Assembly: GCA_030433135.1 (NCBI GenBank)
Contig: JAUILF010000007.1
Coordinates: 1 to 47,445, forward strand
Source of the DNA: Bacteroidia bacterium
GTDB taxonomy: Bacteria > Bacteroidota > Bacteroidia > Chitinophagales > Saprospiraceae
DNA: 47,445 bases
Direction: 5' to 3'
Shown: piece by piece, positions 1-8,154 of the stretch
How the letters are laid out: every line of letters begins with the position of its first letter
How positions within the stretch are numbered: the first letter of the stretch is position 1
Notes under the pieces: generated by a model
Database searches by the model: none
What the model was told of the DNA's origin: nothing
What the model saw: only the letters and a program-made list of their open reading frames with translations
Made by a program: the position numbers and the translations under genes

Positions 1-1312
1 ATTTCAGGTCCTCAAATATCTTTTGAGCCTTCTCTGTAAGTTCCGGCTTATTCTTAACCAGGGGTAGAATGGCACATTTGATAGGTGCAATGGACGGATG
101 CATTTTCATCACAATACGGGTCGATTCATTGCCTTTGGCATCAGGTACCGTTTCCTCCTGTAAGGAATGACTCAGCGTAGCCAAAAACATCCGGTCGCAG
201 CCAATAGATGTCTCAATGACATAGGGTACATAATTCTTTTCCAACTCCGGATCGAAATATTGCATCTTCTTTCCTGATAACTCCTGATGGCTGGAGAGGT
301 CGAAATCTGTTCTGCTGTGAATTCCTTCCAGTTCTTTAAATCCGAATGGGAATTCAAATTGAATGTCAACCGCTGCATTGGCATAGTGAGCCAGATTGTC
401 ATGATCGTGAAAACGAAGTTTATGCTCAGGAGCACCCAGGGCTTTGTGCCAATTGATTCGGGATTCCTTCCAGTATTTGTACCATTCCATTTCATCACCA
501 GGTCGCACAAAATACTGCATTTCCATTTGCTCAAACTCGCGCATACGAAAGATAAACTGCCGGGCTACAATCTCGTTTCGAAAGGCTTTCCCGATTTGAG
601 CAATACCAAATGGAATCTTTTGTCTGCTGGTCTTCAGTACATTGAGGAAATTGACAAAAATGCCCTGTGCTGTCTCAGGTCTCAGGTATAATTTGCCTTC
701 CTCTCCGGTGATATTGCCTAATTGGGTCGAAAACATCAGATTAAATTGTCGCACCTCAGTCCAGTTGCGCGACCCACTTTCGGGACAGGCGATTTCAAGA
801 TCCTCGATCATTTGCTTCATGTCAGCCAGATCGCTGCTTTTCATAGCATTAGCCAGTCTTTTGGCAATAGCTTCTTTATCCGACATGTAGCGGATAACGC
901 GGTCATTGGTGCTTACAAACTGCTCGCGGTCAAAACTGTCCCCAAAGCGTTTGGCAGCTTTGGCAATGGCTTTTTCGGCTTTGGCCTCCAGCTTGTCCAT
1001 GTAGTCTTCGATCAGTACGTCGGCGCGGTACCGCTTCTTACTGTCCTTATTGTCGATGAGAGGATCATTAAAAGCATCGACATGACCACTGGCCTTCCAC
1101 GTTTTCGGATGCATGAAAATTGCAGCATCAATACCCACAATATTGGCATGTCGTTGCACCATGGACCTCCACCAAAACTCTTTGATATTGTTTTTTAGTT
1201 CTACACCATTGGGGCCATAGTCGTACACAGCGGCCAGTGTATCATATATTTCACTGGATTGATAAATGAATCCATATTCCTTGGCATGCGAGACAATTTG
1301 TTTAAAATCCAT
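1..1312 (-). CDS. glyS: Glycyl-tRNA synthetase (class II), 3' end cut by the window edge
   Basis: Cytoplasmic class II aminoacyl-tRNA synthetase that charges tRNA-Gly. The reading frame runs from an ATG at 1312 to the window edge with no stop, so 437 residues are visible. The start MDFKQIVSHAKEYGF and the following YDYGPNGVELKNN are typical of the single-chain alpha2 glycyl-tRNA synthetase shared by archaea, eukaryotes and many bacteria. Motif 2 is visible as FRNEIVARQ, followed by RMREFEQMEMQYF. Later come the ETSIGCDRM stretch and the first part of the anticodon-binding domain (PSIAPIKCALLPL). I estimate several tens of C-terminal residues are missing, lost to the edge and not to mutation. 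It starts 34 bp after the prfC stop on the same strand, so co-transcription is possible. Confidence 0.95.
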   Translation of the reverse strand, partial: MDFKQIVSHAKEYGFIYQSSEIYDTLAAVYDYGPNGVELKNNIKEFWWRSMVQRHANIVGIDAAIFMHPKTWKASGHVDAFNDPLIDNKDSKKRYRADVLIEDYMDKLEAKAEKAIAKAAKRFGDSFDREQFVSTNDRVIRYMSDKEAIAKRLANAMKSSDLADMKQMIEDLEIACPESGSRNWTEVRQFNLMFSTQLGNITGEEGKLYLRPETAQGIFVNFLNVLKTSRQKIPFGIAQIGKAFRNEIVARQFIFRMREFEQMEMQYFVRPGDEMEWYKYWKESRINWHKALGAPEHKLRFHDHDNLAHYANAAVDIQFEFPFGFKELEGIHSRTDFDLSSHQELSGKKMQYFDPELEKNYVPYVIETSIGCDRMFLATLSHSLQEETVPDAKGNESTRIVMKMHPSIAPIKCAILPLVKNKPELTEKAQKIFEDLK

Positions 1313-1346
1313 GTTGCTGATACGATCTTTCGTATGGTTTGGTTAA

Positions 1347-2927
1347 TCAGAATTCAGAGGTAAAATGAAATTGTACTTCAGGATAATTGTCCTGGGCCAT
1401 TTTTAGTGCCCAGGCAGATTCAGCTAAAAAGACATAGTGACCATCCTTGTCTGTGGCAATATCTCTTTTTCTCTCTGACAATAAACGTTGAAACTGTTCC
1501 TTGTTTTCGGATGTAAGCCAGCAGGCCTTATGTAAATTCAAAGGTTCGTAGTTGCAAGAAGCTCCGTATTCGTGCTCTAGACGGTATTGAATAACTTCAA
1601 ACTGAAGTGCTCCCACTGTTCCCAAAATCTTTCGTCCATTGTCTTCTTTGGTAAACAATTGGGCCACGCCTTCTTCGACCAGTTGACTCAACCCTTTGTC
1701 CAATTGTTTAGCCTTCATGGGGTTGGCGTTATTGATGTAGCGAAATAATTCGGGAGAAAAGCTGGGGATACCTTTAAAATGTAGTTCTTCACCCTCCGTT
1801 AGCGTGTCACCAATTTTGAAATTGCCAGAGTCATACAGACCCACGATGTCACCCGGAAAAGCTTCTTCAACGATGGACTTTCTGGCAGCCATAAATGCAG
1901 TAGGGTTGGAGAATTTCATGTTCTTTCCCTTTCGTACATGCAGGTAGTTGGTGTTGCGTATGAATTTGCCGGAGCAAATTCTCACAAACGCTATGCGGTC
2001 CCTGTGTTTGGGATCCATGTTGGCATGGATCTTAAACACAAAGCCACTGAATTTATCCTCTTCCGGAGTAACCAGTCGTTCTTCGCTCTCCCGGGCTTTG
2101 GGAGTGGGTGCTATCTCAATGAAACAGTCCAGAAGTTCTTTTACGCCAAAGTTGTTGATCGCACTGCCAAAAAAGACGGGCGAAAGGTTACCCTCAAGAT
2201 AAGCTTCCCGATCAAAAGAAGGGTAGACGGTAGTGACGATTTCCAGATCCTCACGCAATTCTTCCGCTGCGGCTTCACCCACATGGGTTTCAAGGTCGGA
2301 ACTGGCCGTATCGGTGATCTTGATAATTTCGTCAGCCTGTTGTTTGCCATGAGGCTGGAACAGGTTGAGTTGTTTTTCATACAGGTTATACACACCCTTA
2401 AATCGCTGTCCCATACCTACAGGCCAGCTCAGGGGACAAACAGTAAGGCCTAATTTTTCCTCTATATCATCCAGAAGGTCAAAACCATCCTTACCTTCCC
2501 GGTCAAGCTTATTGATGAATACGATCATTGGTGTCTTACGCATCCGGCAGACTTCGACCAATTTTTCAGTTTGAGGCTCAACCCCCTTGGCTACATCAAT
2601 CACTACGATCGCACTGTCAACTGCTGTGAGGGTGCGATAAGTGTCCTCGGCAAAATCCTGGTGACCGGGGGTGTCCAAAATATTGATTTTAAGTCCTTTG
2701 TATTCAAAGGCCATTACCGAAGTTGCCACGGATATCCCCCGTTGGCGTTCGATTTCCATAAAGTCAGATGTAGCGTGACGCTTGATCTTATTGCTCTTTA
2801 CGGCTCCCGCTTCCTGAATAGCACCCCCAAACAATAACAGTTTTTCGGTAAGGGTGGTCTTACCTGCATCCGGGTGACTAACTATCCCGAAAGTTCTTCT
2901 CTTCGCAATTTCTGGTTTGATACTCAA
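1347..2927 (-). CDS. prfC: Peptide chain release factor 3 (RF3)
   Basis: Translational GTPase that recycles RF1/RF2 from the ribosome after termination. The 526 residues are close to the 529 of E. coli RF3. The G domain shows the P-loop SHPDAGKT (residues 17-24), the G3 motif DTPGHQDF (from D85) and the G4 motif NKLD (139-142) followed by RE, which is typical of RF3 and separates it from EF-G. The C-terminal part carries the RF3-type domains II and III ([15 protein letters not shown]). The ATG at 2927 gives the expected N-terminus [21 protein letters not shown] -7-like box lies about 26 bp upstream, and glyS follows after 34 bp. Nothing is unusual in the protein. Confidence 0.96.
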   Translation of the reverse strand: MSIKPEIAKRRTFGIVSHPDAGKTTLTEKLLLFGGAIQEAGAVKSNKIKRHATSDFMEIERQRGISVATSVMAFEYKGLKINILDTPGHQDFAEDTYRTLTAVDSAIVVIDVAKGVEPQTEKLVEVCRMRKTPMIVFINKLDREGKDGFDLLDDIEEKLGLTVCPLSWPVGMGQRFKGVYNLYEKQLNLFQPHGKQQADEIIKITDTASSDLETHVGEAAAEELREDLEIVTTVYPSFDREAYLEGNLSPVFFGSAINNFGVKELLDCFIEIAPTPKARESEERLVTPEEDKFSGFVFKIHANMDPKHRDRIAFVRICSGKFIRNTNYLHVRKGKNMKFSNPTAFMAARKSIVEEAFPGDIVGLYDSGNFKIGDTLTEGEELHFKGIPSFSPELFRYINNANPMKAKQLDKGLSQLVEEGVAQLFTKEDNGRKILGTVGALQFEVIQYRLEHEYGASCNYEPLNLHKACWLTSENKEQFQRLLSERKRDIATDKDGHYVFLAESAWALKMAQDNYPEVQFHFTSEF

Positions 2928-2952
2928 AGGTGACTCGTTGATAAAACGGCTG

Positions 2953-2960
2953 CAAAGATA
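2953..2960 (-). promoter_or_regulatory. Bacteroidota -7 box of prfC
   Basis: On the minus strand this reads TATCTTTG, an exact match to the Bacteroidota -7 consensus TAnnTTTG. It lies about 26 nt upstream of the prfC ATG, leaving a short leader. A clear -33 TTG element is not obvious, so the call rests on one box and its position. Confidence 0.45.
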
Positions 2961-3155
2961 TAGTTAATGAGTTAAAGGACATCTGTATTTACCAGTAAAG
3001 TGCATTATTTGCCCGGAGGGTTAAACCGACAGACCTCGAAAGCTGAAAAGTGATGTGTTTTTCTACCGGACGTAACATTTTCGGAGCACCTGCGTCTCTT
3101 CTATAGTATTGATACAGATGATTTGTTATTGTCATAATTCAAGCTCTATCATAAG

Positions 3156-4700
3156 GTGAATAATACTCCTTCTTTTCTAAGGCAACACTGGGCGATCAGT
3201 TTGTTGATCCTCACAAAAATTTTGCTACATGTCTGGGTGATTAACCGATATGGCTTTCACCGGGACGAATTTTTGTATCTGGTACAGGGTAATCATTTGC
3301 AGTGGGGGTATTTAGAAGTTCCACCATTCATAGCAGTGATTGGTAAGATTGCTACCACCTTTTTTGGTACAGCTCTGTGGGGTATCAGGTTGTTTCCACT
3401 TATGGCCAGCCTGGCTACGCTCTGGTTGGTATATAGAATGGTAAGGTTGATGGGAGGTTCTAATTTTGCTGTCCTTTTGTCAGGGCTAGCCTTTCTCTTC
3501 TCCCCCTCACTACTTCGTTCAGGAATGCTTTTTCAACCCACTGTGTTCAATCAGTTATGCTGGACCTTGCTGGCATACTGGACACTAAAGATTGTGATCA
3601 CAGGAAAGGAGAAATACTGGTTTGTACTGGGAGTCACTATGGGAGTTGCCTTTCTGGTAAAATACTCTGTGCTGTTCTATATATTCGGACTGCTTGCCGG
3701 AGCCCTATTGACATCCGAACGCAAGTGGTTTTCCACCAGGTGGCCCTATCTTGCTGCTGCAATAGCCCTGGTGATTGTATTTCCCAATCTATATTGGCAG
3801 TATGCACATGACTGGCCTGTGATCCATCATATGGACGAACTGGCCCGTACCCAGTTGCGATATATGAGCCCCCTGGGGTTTATGTCAGGTCAGCTTTTAA
3901 TGCATTTTGTGGGAGTGATCATCTGGTTACCAGGTCTTATCTATGTATTCCTAAAAAGAGGGTCCAGGTTTCGAATTTTTGGATGGGCTTATGTCCTGGT
4001 TATCGCTCAGTTACTCTTCCTGAGTGGTAAGTCTTATTATAGTATTGGTGCATATCCGGTGCTGATAGCATTGGGTGGTATTGCCTGGACTGTTTGGCTC
4101 AAGGAATGGAAGGCTGTAATGATACTTTCTCCGGCTCTTGTTTTACTGGGATTATTGATTCTTCCTTATGGGATACCAATATTGTCGATTGATCGAATGG
4201 AGAAATATGGTGCTTTCATGGCAGACAAGTATGGTCTGGAGGTGCCACTCATTTGGGAGGATGGTGTGAGGCGGTCACTTCCCCAGGATTATGCTGACAT
4301 GTTTGGCTGGGAAGAGATGGTGGCAAAAACAGCTGATATTTATCATAACCTTGATCCTGAGGTCAGGAAGAAGACCATCATTTATGGAGGAAGTTATTCT
4401 CATACAGCTACCGCTAACTTCTACCGACATAAATACAACCTTCCCGAAATCGTCAGTATGAGCAACAGCTTTCTGTTTTGGGCTCCTGACGAGGTTGATT
4501 TTCACACACAGATCGAACTAGATGATGTTCCTCATTACTCATCGCCTTATTTCGATTCGGTAGAAATAGTGGACAGTATTGAAAACAAGTATGCACGGGA
4601 GCCCGGCTACATCATCCTCAATGCCAATCCGTCCATTGATGTGCCATCTACTTGGAAATCACTATTGAAGGAAGCCAGGGCCGAATTCAATGTCCGGTAA
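3156..4700 (+). CDS. Membrane glycosyltransferase, GT39/PMT-like (ArnT family fold)
   Basis: Polytopic inner-membrane protein of 514 residues, likely transferring a sugar from a polyprenyl-phosphate donor on the periplasmic side. The first extracytoplasmic loop carries the acidic pair in YGFHRDEFLYL (D37-E38), where GT39/ArnT-type enzymes keep their catalytic aspartate, followed by WGYLEVPPF. Eight or more hydrophobic segments follow to about residue 355, and then a soluble C-terminal domain of about 160 residues. The start is a GTG at 3156; no better start is visible. It stands alone, with prfC divergent upstream and the decarboxylase gene convergent 12 bp downstream. Donor and acceptor cannot be read from the sequence. 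Confidence 0.8.
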   Translation: MNNTPSFLRQHWAISLLILTKILLHVWVINRYGFHRDEFLYLVQGNHLQWGYLEVPPFIAVIGKIATTFFGTALWGIRLFPLMASLATLWLVYRMVRLMGGSNFAVLLSGLAFLFSPSLLRSGMLFQPTVFNQLCWTLLAYWTLKIVITGKEKYWFVLGVTMGVAFLVKYSVLFYIFGLLAGALLTSERKWFSTRWPYLAAAIALVIVFPNLYWQYAHDWPVIHHMDELARTQLRYMSPLGFMSGQLLMHFVGVIIWLPGLIYVFLKRGSRFRIFGWAYVLVIAQLLFLSGKSYYSIGAYPVLIALGGIAWTVWLKEWKAVMILSPALVLLGLLILPYGIPILSIDRMEKYGAFMADKYGLEVPLIWEDGVRRSLPQDYADMFGWEEMVAKTADIYHNLDPEVRKKTIIYGGSYSHTATANFYRHKYNLPEIVSMSNSFLFWAPDEVDFHTQIELDDVPHYSSPYFDSVEIVDSIENKYAREPGYIILNANPSIDVPSTWKSLLKEARAEFNVR

Positions 4701-4712
4701 CCTCTCTGGATG

Positions 4713-5996
4713 TTATAGGGATTTAGCCTGGAGTTCTATTTGATCCAGGAGTCCGTTGATAATGGTGGCATCGGTATGTTCATTCATCACAACCAGCCTG
4801 AGGTATCTGGATCCTTTTACTTCGGTAGAAGTGATGTAATAATCTCCCCGGGCCACCATCCTCTCTCTCAACTTTAGTTGGTCAAAATGCTCAGGGCGGT
4901 ACTGAAAGCAGATTATGTTAGATTCAACGGGAATGTTTACAGTGAAACCTGGCCTTTGATCAATGAGTGCTGCAAAGGCCCGGGCCTGGTCATAGAGATG
5001 AGTTATATACTTTGACATCCCTTCTTCACCCAGGCAAGCCAGTACCAAAAACAGTTTGGTGGCCAGTGCGGATTTCGTGCATTCTATTTGGAAAGGAAGG
5101 GTATCCACTCCGGGATTATCCTTAGGATGCAGGAGGTAGCTGGCTTTCTGCGAGAAAGTTTGTTCAAAGGCGTTACGATTGCGAAACAGCACAGCATGAG
5201 GACTATCCACATGGAGCCAGCAATGATGTTCCCGGCAGCACTCAGCCATTTCACGTATGGGATCATAAATTCCGGTCGAGGTGGCACAAGCATTGGCCAC
5301 TATAGCCATCACCCTTTGACCTCTTGCTCTCACCTCGGCAATGGTTTTTGCGAGCATTCCCGGTATAATTCTTTCGTATTGATCGGTAGGAAGGCTGATT
5401 ATTGCTTTGCTACCCAGGCCAATAATACTAACTGCCCGGGTTATGGAATAATGACTGCTGTCAGGTGCAAGGACCACCAGGTCATCCGGGGTTCCTTCTA
5501 ACCATGATTGGGGAGCAATGTGTGATCTGGCCGCCAGTAAAGCATGAATGTTGGATACGGATCCTCCGTGTGTAAAAACACCGGCTCCTGTATCAGACCA
5601 ACCAATCTTGTCCAGCATCCAGGAGACCATTTCGCTCTCAATGGTAGCAGCCGATTGTCCCATTTCATAAATGGACATAGGATTGGAGATCACCCCGTGA
5701 ATCAGCTCGCCAAGAGCACTGCCCAGATGTGGTGGCGCCACCTGATGTCCAATGTACGCCGGATGATGCATGTGTACACTATGCTTCAAATAACTCGACA
5801 GGAATTGGTCCAATTGCTGCAGGTTCATCCCACCTTGCTTTATAAGGTCGTGAAACCGAAGGTCTTTGCTGATCTCTGACATTGTTTGCAATTCCAGTAC
5901 TTTTCCGGAGCCCTCTAAATCCCTATCCAGATAATCAGCCAGTCGTTGCAAGATCAGATTGCCAGCAGCAATCAGGTTTTCTCCATTGGTTTTCAT
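4713..5996 (-). CDS. Group II PLP-dependent decarboxylase-like protein lacking the PLP-lysine segment
   Basis: Member of the aspartate/glutamate/diaminobutyrate/aromatic amino acid decarboxylase family (fold type I). The N-terminal HMHHPAYIGHQ, the FTHGGSVSNIHAL glycine-rich stretch (141-153), the DSSHYS PLP-stacking region (179-184) and LHVD (261-264) are all family-like. After HVD, relatives carry about 40 residues ending in the D-x-HK motif whose lysine forms the Schiff base. Here the sequence jumps straight from D264 to SPHAVLFRNRN and resumes with SQKASYLL and IECTKSALATKL, which lie downstream of the lysine in relatives. At 427 residues it is about 40-60 shorter than I expect for the family. 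The frame is intact, so this is an in-frame deletion, a real divergence or an assembly error. As written it should not be a normal decarboxylase. Last gene of a four-gene minus-strand run. Confidence 0.8.
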   Translation of the reverse strand: MKTNGENLIAAGNLILQRLADYLDRDLEGSGKVLELQTMSEISKDLRFHDLIKQGGMNLQQLDQFLSSYLKHSVHMHHPAYIGHQVAPPHLGSALGELIHGVISNPMSIYEMGQSAATIESEMVSWMLDKIGWSDTGAGVFTHGGSVSNIHALLAARSHIAPQSWLEGTPDDLVVLAPDSSHYSITRAVSIIGLGSKAIISLPTDQYERIIPGMLAKTIAEVRARGQRVMAIVANACATSTGIYDPIREMAECCREHHCWLHVDSPHAVLFRNRNAFEQTFSQKASYLLHPKDNPGVDTLPFQIECTKSALATKLFLVLACLGEEGMSKYITHLYDQARAFAALIDQRPGFTVNIPVESNIICFQYRPEHFDQLKLRERMVARGDYYITSTEVKGSRYLRLVVMNEHTDATIINGLLDQIELQAKSL

Positions 5997-6017
5997 GGGC
6001 GGTTTATTAGAAAGACT

Positions 6018-6590
6018 TTATTGGCATTCCTTCCAGCGGAAACAATCAGTTGTATGATCGTTAACCATACCAACAGCCTGCATATAGGCGTAACAAATGG
6101 TGCTACCCACAAATTTGAATCCCTGCTTTTTGAGAACTTTACTCATCTGATCACTTTCGCTGGTGGTAGCAGGAACCTCATCCAGCGAAGACCATTGATT
6201 TATAATGGGTGTACCATCTACAAATTGCCATATATATTCTGCAAAAGACGGGTATTTTGACTTAATCTCCAGGTACTGCCTGGCATTGTTTACAACGGCT
6301 GCAATTTTTAGGCGGTTACGAATGATTCCCGGGTCCTGACGCAGCTCTTCCAACTTGGTAGCCGAAAATTCGACGATCTTCTCAGCATCAAACCCATCAA
6401 AGACCTCCTGATATCGCTTGCGCTTATTCAGCACGGTAATCCAACTAAGTCCGGCCTGGGCTCCTTCCAGGTTGAGCATTTCAAATAGTTTTTGATCGTC
6501 CCATTGCGGGACTCCCCACTCTTCATCATGGTACTGCAGGTATAGCTGAGAAGGCCCCACCCATCGGCATCTTGTCACAGAATCAGACAT
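6018..6590 (-). CDS. tag: DNA-3-methyladenine glycosylase I
   Basis: Base-excision repair enzyme that removes 3-methyladenine from alkylated DNA. Its 190 residues match the E. coli Tag length (187). The zinc ligands of the HhH-Tag family are visible as C8 in TRCRW, H21 in YHDEEWG, and H179 and C183 in DHTTDCFRW. E42 in LEGAQAGLSW corresponds to the E. coli residue E38 that contacts the base, and W50 follows as expected. It lies 16 bp after the VOC gene and 21 bp before the decarboxylase gene on the same strand, so it is probably co-transcribed with them. The only neighbour with an obvious repair role is itself. Confidence 0.95.
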   Translation of the reverse strand: MSDSVTRCRWVGPSQLYLQYHDEEWGVPQWDDQKLFEMLNLEGAQAGLSWITVLNKRKRYQEVFDGFDAEKIVEFSATKLEELRQDPGIIRNRLKIAAVVNNARQYLEIKSKYPSFAEYIWQFVDGTPIINQWSSLDEVPATTSESDQMSKVLKKQGFKFVGSTICYAYMQAVGMVNDHTTDCFRWKECQ

Positions 6591-6606
6591 TGTTCAAATA
6601 CATTAA

Positions 6607-6987
6607 TTATTTATCTGAATGCAGGGCTACCCGATTGCCTTCTGTATCTATGATCAGTGCCATATGCCCATGCTCACTAGAAATCATAGTTTTTTCTTTA
6701 ACGATTTTACCTCCGGATTCAACTACTCGTTCCAGGACATCTGACAAATCTGGGTTGGCATTGAGATAGACAACTACCCCATCCTCAGAGGGACGATAGC
6801 CAGAACCCTGGCATATGGCACAACCAACCTCCTTGTGTGGAAATACGCCCATTTTAAAAGTGCCAAAATCATTGATTTCCATTGCCATCTGAAATAGATT
6901 TTCATAGAAAACCCGGGCACGATGAAAGTTGATCACTGGAATTTCAAACCAGGTAGTCCAACTTCTGTCACCTGATGTTTCACTCAT
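6607..6987 (-). CDS. VOC-superfamily (glyoxalase/bleomycin-resistance-like) protein
   Basis: Small cytoplasmic protein of 126 residues with the two beta-alpha-beta-beta-beta modules of the vicinal oxygen chelate fold. WFEIPVINFHRARVFYENLF is a typical first module, and the second module ends in HGHMALIIDTEGNRVALHS. Many relatives bind a divalent metal through His/Glu, and some are binding or resistance proteins without catalysis; the substrate cannot be inferred. It lies 32 bp downstream of the CNNM/CBS gene and 16 bp upstream of tag. Confidence 0.8.
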   Translation of the reverse strand: MSETSGDRSWTTWFEIPVINFHRARVFYENLFQMAMEINDFGTFKMGVFPHKEVGCAICQGSGYRPSEDGVVVYLNANPDLSDVLERVVESGGKIVKEKTMISSEHGHMALIIDTEGNRVALHSDK

Positions 6988-7019
6988 TTTATTTGGTATT
7001 TGGATTGACGTGGAATAAG

Positions 7020-8093
7020 TTACTCAATCAGGCCGAGTACTTTAGCTCTTTTCTGCCATTCCGCACGGGCAAGTTTTTGCAGGTCTGCCACGGTATCCGT
7101 TTCGTCCATAATCTCAATACCGAGGAGAGTTTCCATTAGATCCTCCATAGTGACCAGGCCGGCAATAGACCCAAAATCATCAACTACGATCGCCAGGTGT
7201 GCTCTTTGCTTTGACAAAGTCTCAATCAGGTTGGGTAGAGGCACACTATCCTCGATAAAGGATACGGGTATTTTCAACTCTTCAAGCTTTACATCGTGAT
7301 TGTCAGCGGCCACCTGAGCCAGAATGTCATTCTTAAGGACCATGCCCGTAATTTCATCCGGACCTTCCTCAAAAATGGGGATGCGTGAAAATGGACTACT
7401 GGGATTATCATCATAGAATTGCTGGCAGGTGGTGCTTTGATCAGCAATGGCCATGACCGTCCTGGGAGTCATAATATCTCTGACGGTCAGCTCCTTCAGA
7501 CGGAGTAAATTACGTATGATGATAGATTCGCTTTTCTGCAAGGCACCACTTTCTTCACCCACTCTGGTCATAGCCGCGAAATCTGCCCTGCTTAGTACAC
7601 TCTTTTGCTTTTCCTTTTTCAACCCTTTGGTAATTCTTTGACTGATCCAGACCAGGGGCCACAGGATAATAATCAATATACGTATGGACTTAACCGTGAA
7701 AGGAGCCAGAGATCGCCATAGGTTGGCACCAATGGTTTTGGGAATGATTTCGGAAAGAATCAGGATAGCAAGGGTCATTAGCCCGGCAATCAAAGATTCA
7801 TAACCTATATGAACTCCCCAAAGGTCTAGTGACTGAGATCCAAATATCTTCCCTGCCTGTGCGCCAACTCCAATGGCACCCACGGTGTGAGCAATCGTAT
7901 TCAGTGTAAGAATGGCCGATAAAGGCCGGTCAATGTCACTCTTGAAGGTTTCTAATAGTCGACCCACCTCAGTTCCTTCCTGAACCTGCCTGTTTACATA
8001 TGAAGGTGTGATACTTAGTAGCACAGCTTCCCAAATTGAACACAGAAATGAGAAGATGATGGAAACGGTAAAAAAGATGAGAAGTAAGGTCAT
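7020..8093 (-). CDS. CNNM (DUF21) plus CBS-pair membrane protein, CorC/HlyC-like
   Basis: Integral membrane protein of the CNNM/CorC family linked to magnesium or other divalent cation efflux. The N-terminal DUF21/CNNM region (about 1-180) has membrane segments at the N-terminus and around residues 55-150, with the SEIIPKTIGA stretch typical of the family. A CBS pair follows from about residue 205, starting at RDIMTPRTVM and including AIVVDDFGSIAGLVTMEDL. The protein ends at residue 357 without the C-terminal CorC/HlyC transporter-associated domain of the longer members. It is the first gene of the minus-strand run leading to the VOC, tag and decarboxylase genes. A -7-like box lies about 30 nt upstream. 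Confidence 0.88.
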   Translation of the reverse strand: MTLLLIFFTVSIIFSFLCSIWEAVLLSITPSYVNRQVQEGTEVGRLLETFKSDIDRPLSAILTLNTIAHTVGAIGVGAQAGKIFGSQSLDLWGVHIGYESLIAGLMTLAILILSEIIPKTIGANLWRSLAPFTVKSIRILIIILWPLVWISQRITKGLKKEKQKSVLSRADFAAMTRVGEESGALQKSESIIIRNLLRLKELTVRDIMTPRTVMAIADQSTTCQQFYDDNPSSPFSRIPIFEEGPDEITGMVLKNDILAQVAADNHDVKLEELKIPVSFIEDSVPLPNLIETLSKQRAHLAIVVDDFGSIAGLVTMEDLMETLLGIEIMDETDTVADLQKLARAEWQKRAKVLGLIE

Positions 8094-8122
8094 AAAATCA
8101 GCGGCCTACCTTTGATCTGAGT

Positions 8123-8130
8123 CAAATGTA
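8123..8130 (-). promoter_or_regulatory. Bacteroidota -7 box upstream of the CNNM/CBS gene
   Basis: The minus strand reads TACATTTG, matching TAnnTTTG, about 30 nt before the ATG of the CNNM/CBS gene. It is a plausible promoter for the four-gene run down to 4713. No convincing -33 element was found. Confidence 0.4.
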
Positions 8131-8154
8131 CTAGATTTTTCGTGGGGACTCACA

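Noticed and set aside
722-1198. Plus-strand ORF of 158 codons opposite glyS
   Set aside because: Shadow of the glycyl-tRNA synthetase gene, which is continuous on the minus strand with clear motifs.
2928-3155. tRNA or riboswitch between prfC and the glycosyltransferase gene
   Set aside because: No cloverleaf or known riboswitch core was found; only a promoter-like box for prfC.
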